A stretch of DNA of 12,602 nt from Aquifex aeolicus (GTDB lineage: Bacteria > Aquificota > Aquificia > Aquificales > Aquificaceae), in contig DQTK01000133.1 of assembly GCA_015662815.1 (NCBI GenBank), positions 1-12,602 of the forward strand, given 5' to 3'. Positions 1 to 6,741 of the stretch are shown piece after piece (positions within the stretch are counted from its first letter, which is position 1; each line of letters opens with the position of its first letter). Both the position numbers and the translations under genes were made by a program. A model generated the notes under the pieces. That model made no database searches and was not told the DNA's origin. It saw only the letters and a program-made list of their open reading frames with translations.

Positions 1-20
1 ACCTCCCTCCACCGATTTTT

Positions 21-40
21 GGCCTCCCGCCCGGGAGGTC
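21..40 (+). terminator. GC-rich hairpin, possible terminator of the gene to the left
   Basis: CCTCCC at 23-28 pairs with GGGAGG at 33-38 across a four-base GCCC loop, and the stem extends by a G-T and a G-C pair to 21 and 40. It is by far the most GC-rich stretch nearby. A short pyrimidine-rich run (cctttct) follows but there is no true T-tract, so intrinsic termination is an inference. It lies before the promoter box of the first gene, where a terminator for an upstream transcription unit would be expected. Confidence 0.4.
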
Positions 41-50
41 CTTTCTAAGA

Positions 51-56
51 TAAATT
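51..56 (+). promoter_or_regulatory. putative -10 box of the metallophosphoesterase gene (leaderless start)
   Basis: TAAATT ends 7 bases before the ATG at 64, and no Shine-Dalgarno-like purine run lies between. A start site 6-7 bases after a -10 box would fall on or next to the ATG. No convincing -35 is seen; the GC-rich hairpin sits just upstream. Confidence 0.35.
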
Positions 57-63
57 AAATTGT

Positions 64-639
64 ATGCTGTACTTCATTTCAGATACCCACTTTTACCATG
101 AGAACATAATAAACCTAAACCCGAAAGTCAGATTTAAAGGTTTCGAAGCGGTAATTCTTAATAATCTGCTTGAAGTATTGAAAGAAGACGATGTTTTATA
201 CCATCTTGGAGATTTTACATGGCATTTTGAGGATAAAAATGGATTCCTGAATATGTGGAAATCCTTACCCGGGAAAAAAGTTCTCATAATGGGCAACCAT
301 GACAGAAATAAGAATAAACTAAAGGGATTCTTCGATGAAGTTTACGATTTCCATAAAATTCTAGAATATAAAGGAAGGAAAATATTACTTTCCCATTATC
401 CTGCGAAGGATCCTATCACCACAAGATACCCTGAAAGGCAAGAATTAGTACGAGAAATATACTTTAAAGAAAACTGTGATCTTCTTATACACGGACATGT
501 TCATTGGAACGAACACGGTCTGGTTTGTGCTTGCAAAGATTTAGGAGTAAACTGTGTAAACGTCAATATAGAGTGGCATAACTACAGACCCTTGGGTGAA
601 GAGGAAATTTTAGAATCCGTTCGGTGTTTTTGTCCCTAA
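64..639 (+). CDS. metallophosphoesterase, AQ1575-like subfamily
   Basis: Predicted calcineurin-fold metallophosphoesterase of 191 residues, a single domain with no signal peptide or membrane segment. The metal-binding blocks appear in canonical order: D7-T-H9, G49-D50 (LGDF), G77-N-H-D80, H111 (LLSHYP) and G144-H-V-H147. The second block starts DTHFYHENI, close to the DTHFGHxNI form typical of the small subfamily named after Aquifex AQ1575. These motifs position two metal ions for phosphoester hydrolysis, but the physiological substrate is unknown; a cyclic nucleotide, nucleic acid or phosphoprotein cannot be told apart from sequence. The ATG at 64 leaves the usual short lead into the first metal motif. 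mdh follows 33 bases downstream on the same strand but seems to have its own promoter, so a functional link is doubtful. Confidence 0.9.
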   Translation: MLYFISDTHFYHENIINLNPKVRFKGFEAVILNNLLEVLKEDDVLYHLGDFTWHFEDKNGFLNMWKSLPGKKVLIMGNHDRNKNKLKGFFDEVYDFHKILEYKGRKILLSHYPAKDPITTRYPERQELVREIYFKENCDLLIHGHVHWNEHGLVCACKDLGVNCVNVNIEWHNYRPLGEEEILESVRCFCP

Positions 640-658
640 AGCTCTGCCTCCTTCAAAT

Positions 659-664
659 TAAACT
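659..664 (+). promoter_or_regulatory. putative -10 box of mdh (leaderless start)
   Basis: TAAACT ends 8 bases before the mdh ATG at 673. The intervening bases are pyrimidine-rich and contain no ribosome-binding purine run. The spacing matches the boxes before accC, trmH and the DUF72 gene. The -35 region is not recognisable. Confidence 0.4.
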
Positions 665-672
665 ATCCTTTT

Positions 673-1647
673 ATGAAAAAAACTAAGGTAAGTGTAATAG
701 GAGCGGGTAAAGTAGGAGAAAATGTAGCCTATCTCCTTACAACCCTCGGTTTATGCGATGTTTACATTTTCGCCCGCTATAGGGAAGGTCTTGAACCGGC
801 AAAGGCAAAAGCTTTGGATTTAAAACAAATGGCTGTTTTAATGGATTTAGATATAGATGTAAAAGGCATCTCCTACGACAAAGAAGGATTTGAAGAATTA
901 AAAGATTCCCATGTAGTCGTAATTACAGCAGGAATACCTCGAAAAGAAGGTATGAGTAGAGAAGACCTCCTTTATCAAAATTTAAAAATTCTGAAACGTT
1001 TTACAGATGCTATAAAGGAATATGCCCAAAATTCAATAATTATAGTAGTTTCCAACCCGGTAGATACATTAACCTACATTACATTAAAGCTTACAGGATT
1101 TGACCATAGAAAAGTTATAGGTATGGCAGGAGTTTTAGATTCTGCAAGGTTCAAAAGTTTTGTTAAGGAAAAACTCAACGTATCCAATGCAGATATAAGA
1201 ACTCTGGTTATGGGTACTCACGGAGACCTAATGGTTCCTGTAATGTCCCATAGTTTTATAGGGGATAAACCCATCGAGGAGGTTTTTAAAGCGAAAGAAA
1301 TAGATGAACTAATAGAAAGAACCAGAAAGGGAGGTGCACAGATAGTTTCACTTATGGGAACATCTGCATATTACGCTCCTGCAGCTTCTGTGATCAGAAT
1401 GGTTGAAGCTATAATAAACGACCGGAAGAGAGTAATACCCTGTTCAGTTTATCTTACAGGGGAGATAGCAAAACATTACGAAGCAGAAGATTTATGTATA
1501 GGTATACCTGTAGTTCTCGGAAAGAAGGGTGTGGAAGACTATGAACTTGTTAATTTAAGTGGATATGAAAAAAGGGAATTTTTAAAATCAGTTGAATCCC
1601 TTAAAGGAATGATAAAAATTGCGGATAACTTACTAAAAGAAATTTAA
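673..1647 (+). CDS. mdh: malate dehydrogenase (LDH-like MDH family)
   Basis: Interconverts malate and oxaloacetate in the cytoplasm; in Aquificales this is a step of the reductive TCA cycle. The 324-residue protein has the Rossmann loop GAGKVG (residues 10-15), SNPVD (127-131), the substrate arginines R90 and R96 in PRKEGMSR, D156/R159 in the VLDSAR block and the catalytic His183 in GTHGD. The RKxGMSRxDL signature marks it as malate rather than lactate dehydrogenase, which would have Gln at the discriminating position. At the end of the second beta strand, where NAD-dependent members carry an Asp that binds the adenine ribose, this protein reads IFARYREG: Ala34 followed by Arg35. That pattern favours NADP(H) or relaxed cofactor use and is an inference. 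A three-residue insertion follows it. No Shine-Dalgarno is seen; accC follows after 17 bases. Confidence 0.93.
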   Translation: MKKTKVSVIGAGKVGENVAYLLTTLGLCDVYIFARYREGLEPAKAKALDLKQMAVLMDLDIDVKGISYDKEGFEELKDSHVVVITAGIPRKEGMSREDLLYQNLKILKRFTDAIKEYAQNSIIIVVSNPVDTLTYITLKLTGFDHRKVIGMAGVLDSARFKSFVKEKLNVSNADIRTLVMGTHGDLMVPVMSHSFIGDKPIEEVFKAKEIDELIERTRKGGAQIVSLMGTSAYYAPAASVIRMVEAIINDRKRVIPCSVYLTGEIAKHYEAEDLCIGIPVVLGKKGVEDYELVNLSGYEKREFLKSVESLKGMIKIADNLLKEI

Positions 1648-1650
1648 GGA

Positions 1651-1656
1651 TAAAAT
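1651..1656 (+). promoter_or_regulatory. putative -10 box of accC (leaderless start)
   Basis: TAAAAT matches the bacterial -10 consensus at five of six positions and ends 8 bases before the accC ATG, entirely within the 17-base mdh-accC gap. The only purine run (AAGGA, 1646-1650) is 14 bases from the ATG, too far for a normal Shine-Dalgarno. This suggests accC can be transcribed independently of mdh. Confidence 0.45.
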
Positions 1657-1664
1657 TTTATTTA

Positions 1665-2999
1665 ATGTTCAAAAAGGTTCTAATAGCAAACAGGGGAGAA
1701 ATTGCGGTAAGAGCTATCCGAGCTTGTAGAGAACTTGGGTTGAAAACTGTAGCGATATATTCAGATGCAGATAAAAACAGTCTGCATGTAGAACTTGCCG
1801 ATGAGGCTATATGTATAGGTCCTGCAAATCCCTCAGAGAGTTACCTTGACATACCGAAGATAATGGCAGCCCTTGAAGTTAGTAAAGCTGATGCAGTATA
1901 TCCGGGATACGGTTTTTTATCCGAAAACCCTAAATTTGCCGAAATAGTAGAAAGAAGCGGAGTCAAGTTTATAGGGCCGACCTCGGAAGTTTTAGCCAAA
2001 ATAGGAGATAAGGTACTGGCAAAACAAGTAGCTAAAAAGGTAGGTTTACCGCTTGTCCCGGGAAGTGAAGAACCCCTTGAATTCAATGAAGCCTTAAAAT
2101 TAGCTTCCCATATAGGCTATCCCGTAGTAATAAAGGCGGCAGCAGGTGGCGGTGGAAGAGGTATAAGAATAATCAGAGATGAGAAAGAACTAAGGGAAAA
2201 ATTCCCTGTAGCCAGAAAAGAAGCAGAAATTTCTTTCGGTGATGGAAGATTATACTTAGAAAAGTACGTTATAAACCCTAAACACATTGAATTCCAAGTT
2301 ATAGCAGACGAATACGGAAACGTTTACGTGTTGGGAGAAAGAGAATGCTCGATCCAAAGGAGACATCAAAAACTAATCGAGGAAGCTCCGAGTAGCTCGG
2401 TAAGTGAAGATATGAGAAAAGAAATAGCTAAGAAGGTTGCAGATTTCTGCAGGGAACTGGGCTACACATCAGCAGGAACAGTTGAATTTCTTATGGATGA
2501 AGAAGGAAACTTCTACTTTATGGAAATGAACGGAAGAATTCAAGTAGAACATCCGGTTACGGAAATGGTAACAGGGTTAGATATAGTAAAACTTCAACTT
2601 TTAACAGCTATGGGAGAAGAGATAAAGCTCTCACAAATAGAGATAAAAGGGTTTGCTATAGAATTTCGTATAAATGCAGAAGATCCAGACACCTTTACGC
2701 CTTCACCCGGTTTAATAGAAAAACTTAGAATCCCCGGTGGACCGGGTATAAGGGTAGATACCCACATATATCAGGGTTATTCCGTACCTCCCTATTACGA
2801 TTCATTACTTACAAAGTTGATAGTTTGGGGCAATACAAGAGAAGAAGCTATAGCCAGAGGAAGAAGAGCACTGGAAGAATTCGTAATAGAGGGTAAGAAT
2901 ATAAAGACAAATATAGAATTTCACAAAAGAGTCTTAATGCAAAAGGAGTTCATAGAAGGAAAACACGATATCACTTTTGTTGAAAGGATGTTGGTTTAA
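1665..2999 (+). CDS. accC: biotin carboxylase subunit of acetyl-CoA carboxylase
   Basis: ATP-dependent carboxylation of the biotin on the carrier protein BCCP, first half-reaction of acetyl-CoA carboxylase and entry to fatty-acid synthesis. At 444 residues it matches the ACC-type subunit (about 450) rather than the pyruvate or 2-oxoglutarate carboxylase subunits (about 470). Visible are the N-terminal IANRGEIAVR block, the ATP-grasp glycine loop KAAAGGGGRGIR, the ERECSIQRRHQK catalytic segment, the EMN-x-RIQVEHP metal/biotin motif, RINAEDP with the biotin-binding Arg, and VPPYYDS. The residue after EMN is Gly where most homologues have Thr; the neighbouring catalytic Glu, Asn, Arg and Glu are all present. 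accB, accA and accD are not in the window, so the complex is encoded in pieces. The stop codon overlaps that of convergent flgL by 4 bp. A CfiB-type role is less likely, because the sequence reads like AccC throughout. Confidence 0.93.
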   Translation: MFKKVLIANRGEIAVRAIRACRELGLKTVAIYSDADKNSLHVELADEAICIGPANPSESYLDIPKIMAALEVSKADAVYPGYGFLSENPKFAEIVERSGVKFIGPTSEVLAKIGDKVLAKQVAKKVGLPLVPGSEEPLEFNEALKLASHIGYPVVIKAAAGGGGRGIRIIRDEKELREKFPVARKEAEISFGDGRLYLEKYVINPKHIEFQVIADEYGNVYVLGERECSIQRRHQKLIEEAPSSSVSEDMRKEIAKKVADFCRELGYTSAGTVEFLMDEEGNFYFMEMNGRIQVEHPVTEMVTGLDIVKLQLLTAMGEEIKLSQIEIKGFAIEFRINAEDPDTFTPSPGLIEKLRIPGGPGIRVDTHIYQGYSVPPYYDSLLTKLIVWGNTREEAIARGRRALEEFVIEGKNIKTNIEFHKRVLMQKEFIEGKHDITFVERMLV

Positions 3000-3889
3000 A
3001 TGTAATCCAATATACTTAAACCTTTATGGTTTACAAAAAGTTTCATAATTGCATCGTAGGTAAGTTTATAGCGTTCATAGTCAGAAATCGATTTTGCAAT
3101 ATCCGTATCCTCCACATCCGATTTCTGTTTTTCCAGGGTATCCTCTCTGGTTTCTTGGTAGACTTGTTCGTTCCTTAACTCTTTTAAGATACTTCCTATT
3201 TCAGCCCTTATTTTAGAAATTTGTTCGTATGACTTTTGTAAATTCTCTATATCGGTAGAATCCAAACTTTGTCCATTTTTCAATTTATCAGCAATAGACT
3301 TTATTACTTTAAATATGTTGTTTACAGCAGGGTCTGATGTTGTTATTCCAAAAACACCCCTTCCATCCAGGAAAGTTGAAACACTGTAGTTTTCATCTAT
3401 GTATACCGTAAAGTCTCCACTTGAAGCCGCTGTGTAGTCAAGCGTAACCTCGTCAAAAGGTTTGTCGGTAAGTGTGTTACCGGAAAAAATGTAGTTATTT
3501 CCTATTTTTTCATTTGCGGTATTTAGTAGAAGTTTTAAGGCTTCTTCGAATTCCTCTCCTATAGCGGTTAATTGATCCGTCGTGAGAGTCTGATTTGCCG
3601 CCCTAAGAGCTGTAGCGTATAAACTCCTCAACCTATCTTCAATACCGGCCAGGAGTGTATCGGCATAGCTTAAAACTGTATCCGCAAAAAGTCTGTTCCT
3701 TGAGAACTGAGAGAGCTTGTTTATTTCATTTTTTAGATTAAGTATTTCATTTGTAGATGCAAGGTCATCGGAGGGATTCAAGATACGCTTACCGGTTATT
3801 ATTTCCGTATACTTTTCCTCTATATTTTCTCTGACCTTCTGATTCTCATTCTGGAAAAACAGGTTAAAAATAAGATCCGGTACCCTCAT
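2996..3889 (-). CDS. flgL: flagellar hook-filament junction protein FlgL (HAP3)
   Basis: Exported flagellar protein that joins FlgK to the first flagellin subunits. The 297-residue sequence has the flagellin-like N-terminal helix ending in GKRILNPSDDLAST (residues 33-46) and a C-terminal helix ending SILDYI, the usual FlgL ending (SLLDYL type). A variable, Asp/Thr/Ser-rich beta region lies between about residues 130 and 200. No cleavable signal peptide is expected, because export uses the flagellar type III system. It is the last gene of the operon, 10 bases after flgK. Its ribosome-binding site (TGAGGT) overlaps the TGA stop of flgK, implying translational coupling. Flagellin itself is unlikely given the FlgL-type C-terminus and the position after flgK. 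Confidence 0.92.
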   Translation of the reverse strand: MRVPDLIFNLFFQNENQKVRENIEEKYTEIITGKRILNPSDDLASTNEILNLKNEINKLSQFSRNRLFADTVLSYADTLLAGIEDRLRSLYATALRAANQTLTTDQLTAIGEEFEEALKLLLNTANEKIGNNYIFSGNTLTDKPFDEVTLDYTAASSGDFTVYIDENYSVSTFLDGRGVFGITTSDPAVNNIFKVIKSIADKLKNGQSLDSTDIENLQKSYEQISKIRAEIGSILKELRNEQVYQETREDTLEKQKSDVEDTDIAKSISDYERYKLTYDAIMKLFVNHKGLSILDYI

Positions 3890-3899
3890 TTTTGCTACC

Positions 3900-5312
3900 T
3901 CATATCATGTTTAAAGTAGTCTGCATAAGTTCATCTATTCTGGGTAGTATCTTAGCAAGCGCCTCATAAGTCCTTTGTATATTGATAATTTCCATAAACT
4001 CCTGGTCTATCGATACTCCTTGCCTTTCTAAAATTTTCCTTTCAAGAGAATCATATAGGGACTTTTCAACATCGTATTCCGAATCAAGCCCGTTTTTAGT
4101 TACAGCTATTCTATTTACCAAATCGTTTACAGCTTTTTCCGTATTCTCCCAAACATACAGACCGGCTTTAGGAAATGAGTCAAAAACCTGTAGAACCGCA
4201 TAATTGGGATTACTAGGATTTATGGCATTACTATCCTGTATGGTTTCATAACTAAGATTATCTAAATCCGTTTCCGTAATGTTAAGTTTCAAACTACTGA
4301 TATCTATTTTTCCTTGTGCATCGAGATTAACGTTAAAAATTTCCTTGAGTGTAATTGTTGTCCCGTTTCTTACCTCTATAGCGATAAAGTTAATAATCGG
4401 ATTGCCGTTAGCATCAACCTCGACGTAATTCTCTCCATTCTTTCTGGCAAAAGTATCTATGAGACTTCTTAAATCGTCAATAGAGCTATCTATATCCCTT
4501 GAAGCCTCTAGCAGTCCTTTTATCTTTCCACTTTCTACTATATTCGTTAAATCACTTCCGTCCCTTTTGTAAATTACCTTACCCCCTTTGTAATCCAGTG
4601 TGAAGTAATTATCCGTAAAATCTACGAGTAGAAATCCTTTACTCGTGTAGACTTTTACTCTACCTAATTCATCTTCTTGTGCCCGAATGTTTATATAACT
4701 GGCAAGTTCCTTTAAATATTCATCTCTTTGATCCAAAAGAGTTTTATACTCCTTTCCCTGCGTCTGTGCATACTGGAAAGTAATTTCCTTGTTGAGTGAG
4801 TAAATCTTTTTTATTAAATCATTAACTTTATCAACATATCTTTCCAAAGAGTAGTCTATTGATTGCTTAATTCTATTTAGGTCTGCATATCTACTCTTAA
4901 TAGTATTTACCAAAGATTCAGCAGAAGATATAAGCTGCTCCTTTGCCCCTTCATTTGTCGGTTCTTTCATTAAGTCTTGATAAGCTTCGAAGAATTTATC
5001 CACGTAATCACTCAGACCAGCTCCTTGAGAAAATTCCTGAAAAACACTTTCTACGTTTTCCAATATGCTCCTTCTTTCTTCAAGATAATTTACGTAGGAG
5101 AGTTTTTCGTTCCTTAAGCTTATGAAGTTGAAATTCTGTAATCTTCTAACTTCTTGAAGGGTTATTCCTGAGTATAAATCACTTTGTATTATAGGTTCTT
5201 CTGCAACGTAGTTTTCCTCTTGTGCATTAGCTATATTCCTGTTTCTAACATCAATAGCTTTTTTGTAAACTTCGATAGCTTGAGCTATTATGTTCAAGCT
5301 ACTGCCAAACAT
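3900..5312 (-). CDS. flgK: flagellar hook-associated protein FlgK (HAP1)
   Basis: Hook-filament junction protein that sits between the hook and FlgL. Of its 470 residues, the first 35 form the axial-protein signature: an amphipathic helix followed by RNRNIANAQEENY. The last 40 hold the matching C-terminal helix (GVSIDQEFMEIINIQRTYEALAKI...) that packs against it in the filament axis. The middle (about 60-210) is helix-rich with strong coiled-coil character, followed by a beta-rich variable domain (about 220-380). The length is normal for compact FlgK proteins. The ATG at 5312 directly abuts the TAA of the upstream small gene (TAAATG), and a GAGGTG ribosome-binding site lies inside the end of that gene, so translation is probably coupled. 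There is no signal peptide, as expected for flagellar type III export. Confidence 0.95.
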   Translation of the reverse strand: MFGSSLNIIAQAIEVYKKAIDVRNRNIANAQEENYVAEEPIIQSDLYSGITLQEVRRLQNFNFISLRNEKLSYVNYLEERRSILENVESVFQEFSQGAGLSDYVDKFFEAYQDLMKEPTNEGAKEQLISSAESLVNTIKSRYADLNRIKQSIDYSLERYVDKVNDLIKKIYSLNKEITFQYAQTQGKEYKTLLDQRDEYLKELASYINIRAQEDELGRVKVYTSKGFLLVDFTDNYFTLDYKGGKVIYKRDGSDLTNIVESGKIKGLLEASRDIDSSIDDLRSLIDTFARKNGENYVEVDANGNPIINFIAIEVRNGTTITLKEIFNVNLDAQGKIDISSLKLNITETDLDNLSYETIQDSNAINPSNPNYAVLQVFDSFPKAGLYVWENTEKAVNDLVNRIAVTKNGLDSEYDVEKSLYDSLERKILERQGVSIDQEFMEIINIQRTYEALAKILPRIDELMQTTLNMI

Positions 5313-5525
5313 TTATTTCACCTCGTAAAGTCTCTTCAGTATTTCTACATTCCTTCTAAAAAGTTTCTTAATTTCCTCATAATCTTTATAGATCATTCTT
5401 AATTCTTCTTTTGAGGTTCCCTTTATTAAACTTTCCAGTTCTAAAAAGTCCTCTTCAAGACCTTCTATGTTGAAGGGATCCTTCAACCTATCTTTAATCT
5501 GTTTTAGTTTTTCCTTTATCCTCAT
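5313..5525 (-). CDS. small helical protein upstream of flgK, FlgN-like export chaperone candidate
   Basis: A 70-residue, highly charged, all-helical protein (long runs of Lys, Glu and Leu in heptad-like spacing, no Cys, no membrane segment). It is the first gene of the flgK-flgL unit, downstream of a sigma-28 promoter, with its stop directly abutting the flgK start. In many flagellar operons this position is held by flgN, the export chaperone of FlgK and FlgL. The C-terminal part, with an RRN followed by alternating hydrophobic residues (FRRNVEILKRL), resembles the FlgN C-terminal helix. However, FlgN is usually about 140 residues, so this would be a half-length version. It does not look like FlgM: the Aquifex FlgM I remember has a different, longer sequence. 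The function is inferred from position and helical character only. Confidence 0.65.
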   Translation of the reverse strand: MRIKEKLKQIKDRLKDPFNIEGLEEDFLELESLIKGTSKEELRMIYKDYEEIKKLFRRNVEILKRLYEVK

Positions 5526-5535
5526 ACACTTTATA

Positions 5536-5562
5536 AAATCGGCATTTTCAATTCAGGTTTTA
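5536..5562 (-). promoter_or_regulatory. sigma-28 (FliA) promoter of the flgN-like/flgK/flgL operon
   Basis: Read on the minus strand, TAAA (5562-5559) is followed by exactly 15 bases and then GCCGATTT (5543-5536). The enterobacterial sigma-28 consensus is TAAA-N15-GCCGATAA, so only the last two bases differ. The ATG at 5525 lies 10 bases further on, so the mRNA would start only a few bases before the start codon. Placing a late-flagellar promoter before the hook-associated genes fits the usual flagellar hierarchy. Confidence 0.75.
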
Positions 5563-5571
5563 GATATGAAT

Positions 5572-5577
5572 TAAATT
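5572..5577 (+). promoter_or_regulatory. putative -10 box of trmH (leaderless start)
   Basis: TAAATT ends 8 bases before the ATG at 5586; no Shine-Dalgarno lies between. The box is divergent from, and only 9 bases away from, the -35 element of the flagellar sigma-28 promoter, so the two polymerases would compete for the same DNA. Confidence 0.4.
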
Positions 5578-5585
5578 TTATCTTG

Positions 5586-6215
5586 ATGGAATACCTTGTT
5601 TTGGAAAAGAGGCTAAAGAGACTTAAAGAAGTTCTGCAAAAAAGACAAAAGGACCTTATAGTTTTTGCCGATAATGTTAAAAACGAACACAACTTTTCCG
5701 CCATCGTGAGAACTTGCGATGCTGTAGGAGTTTTGTATCTTTATTACTATCACTCAGAAGGAAAAAAAGCAAAAATCAGTGAAGGTGTAACTCAGGGTTC
5801 TCACAAATGGTTGTTCATAGAAAAGGTAGATAATCCTGCACAAAAATTAAAGGAATTAAAAAGCAAAGGTTTTCAAATAGTCGCAACTTGGCTATCTGAA
5901 GATTCAATTGATTTTAGAGAAGTTGATTATACAAAACCTACGGTAATAGTTGTAGGAAATGAACTCCAAGGAGTTTCACAATGGGTTCTAAAAATAGCCG
6001 ATAAAAAAATCGTTATCCCGATGTATGGAATGGCACAAAGCTTGAATGTATCCGTTGCAACGGGAATAATTCTATACGAAGCTCAGAAACAGAGAGAAAA
6101 GAAAAGATTGTACGATAAACCATCCTTGTCGGAAGAGGAAATCCAAAGGATTCTGAAAAAATGGGCTTACGACGATATTATCAAAGACAGGAAAAGAACA
6201 GTAGTGTCAAGGTGA
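5586..6215 (+). CDS. trmH: tRNA (guanosine-18-2'-O)-methyltransferase TrmH
   Basis: SPOUT-class enzyme that transfers a methyl group from S-adenosylmethionine to the ribose of G18 in the tRNA D-loop, stabilising tRNA at high temperature. The 209-residue protein shows all three family motifs: motif 1 NxxNxSAIxRTCDAVG with the catalytic Arg42, motif 2 VVGNELQGVS (N124, E125), and motif 3 IPMYGMAQSLNVSVATG (N154), which forms the trefoil knot. It begins with a short helical extension and ends with a basic helical tail, as in the Aquifex and Thermus enzymes. A TTG codon (5583) lies immediately before the ATG at 5586; I chose the ATG, giving MEYLVLEKRL. There is no Shine-Dalgarno. Its 3' end overlaps the convergent carbonic anhydrase gene by 9 bp. 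Confidence 0.95.
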   Translation: MEYLVLEKRLKRLKEVLQKRQKDLIVFADNVKNEHNFSAIVRTCDAVGVLYLYYYHSEGKKAKISEGVTQGSHKWLFIEKVDNPAQKLKELKSKGFQIVATWLSEDSIDFREVDYTKPTVIVVGNELQGVSQWVLKIADKKIVIPMYGMAQSLNVSVATGIILYEAQKQREKKRLYDKPSLSEEEIQRILKKWAYDDIIKDRKRTVVSR

Positions 6216-6728
6216 CTGTTTAAGATACTCATTCTTGTACTTCACGTAGTTCTCCGCAGATTCCTTTATAAGTTTTATTTCTTCATCCCTTAAGTCTCTT
6301 ACTATTTTTGCAGGCACTCCTGCAACCAGAACTCCGGAAGGTATTTTTTTATTGGGAGTTACCAAAGCTCCCGCTGCAACGAGAACATAATCTTCTATTT
6401 CAACGCCGTCCATTATGGTGGCTCCCATTCCTACAAGAATATTGTTGTGGAGAATACAGCCATGTAATATCACTCCATGTCCTACCGTTACATTGTCTCC
6501 TATTATTGTGGGGTGAGTATCATGAGTTACGTGTAGTACACAGTTATCCTGAATATTTGTTCTTTTTCCTATTCTTATGTAATTCACATCACCTCTGATT
6601 ACACTTCCAAACCACACGCTCGAGTCCTCACCTATCTCCACATCTCCTATAACTACAACGTTTTCCGAAAGGTAAACACTTTTATGGATTTTAGGGTAAA
6701 TTCCCCTGTAAGGTTTAATTATCGCCAT
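6207..6728 (-). CDS. gamma-class carbonic anhydrase-like hexapeptide-repeat protein
   Basis: Left-handed parallel beta-helix protein of 173 residues built from hexapeptide repeats ([LIV]-G-x-x-x-x), with a C-terminal helix. Three His residues sit where gamma carbonic anhydrases bind the trimer-interface metal: H66 (VLHV), H84 (VGHG) and H89 (ILHG). The conserved NIQD (58-61) and RGDV (45-48) stretches are also present. It lacks the extra acidic loop of the archaeal Cam enzyme, so it belongs to the CamH/YrdA-like group, in which carbonic anhydrase activity is shown for some members only. Hydration of CO2 to bicarbonate would suit an autotroph that feeds biotin-dependent carboxylases, but that link is inference. 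The ATG at 6728 is 10 bp from the start of divergent bioW; no Shine-Dalgarno is present. Confidence 0.88.
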   Translation of the reverse strand: MAIIKPYRGIYPKIHKSVYLSENVVVIGDVEIGEDSSVWFGSVIRGDVNYIRIGKRTNIQDNCVLHVTHDTHPTIIGDNVTVGHGVILHGCILHNNILVGMGATIMDGVEIEDYVLVAAGALVTPNKKIPSGVLVAGVPAKIVRDLRDEEIKLIKESAENYVKYKNEYLKQSP

Positions 6729-6741
6729 AATCTTTATTATG
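6726..6741. promoter_or_regulatory. overlapping divergent -10 boxes between the carbonic anhydrase gene and bioW
   Basis: The 16 bases CATAATCTTTATTATG form a near-perfect inverted repeat. On the plus strand CATAAT (6726-6731) ends 7 bases before the bioW ATG (6739). On the minus strand CATAAT (6741-6736) ends 7 bases before the carbonic anhydrase ATG (6728). Each putative -10 box therefore includes the complement of the other gene's start codon. No -35 elements are obvious; any would have to lie inside the coding regions. Confidence 0.45.

Noticed and set aside
1..15. Possible 3' end of a tRNA: seven bases, T, then CCA at 9-11
   Set aside because: Eleven bases cannot establish a tRNA; no T-loop or partner strand is in the window. 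It stays a possibility to test with sequence to the left, where the hairpin at 21-40 would be its terminator.
34..50. ggaggtcctttctaaga resembles the 16S rRNA 3' end (acctcctttcta)
   Set aside because: The preceding bases do not match the conserved 16S helix 45/GGATCACCTCC end, and the similarity is about a dozen bases; judged coincidental.
673..1647. Lactate dehydrogenase instead of malate dehydrogenase
   Set aside because: The RKxGMSRxDL loop has the malate-type Arg where lactate dehydrogenases have Gln, so MDH is preferred.
1665..2999. Biotin carboxylase subunit of pyruvate or 2-oxoglutarate carboxylase (PycA/CfiB) rather than AccC
   Set aside because: The length of 444 and the blocks around the N-terminus, IEEAPSS and DTFTPSPG follow the ACC-type protein; no carboxyltransferase subunit gene lies nearby.
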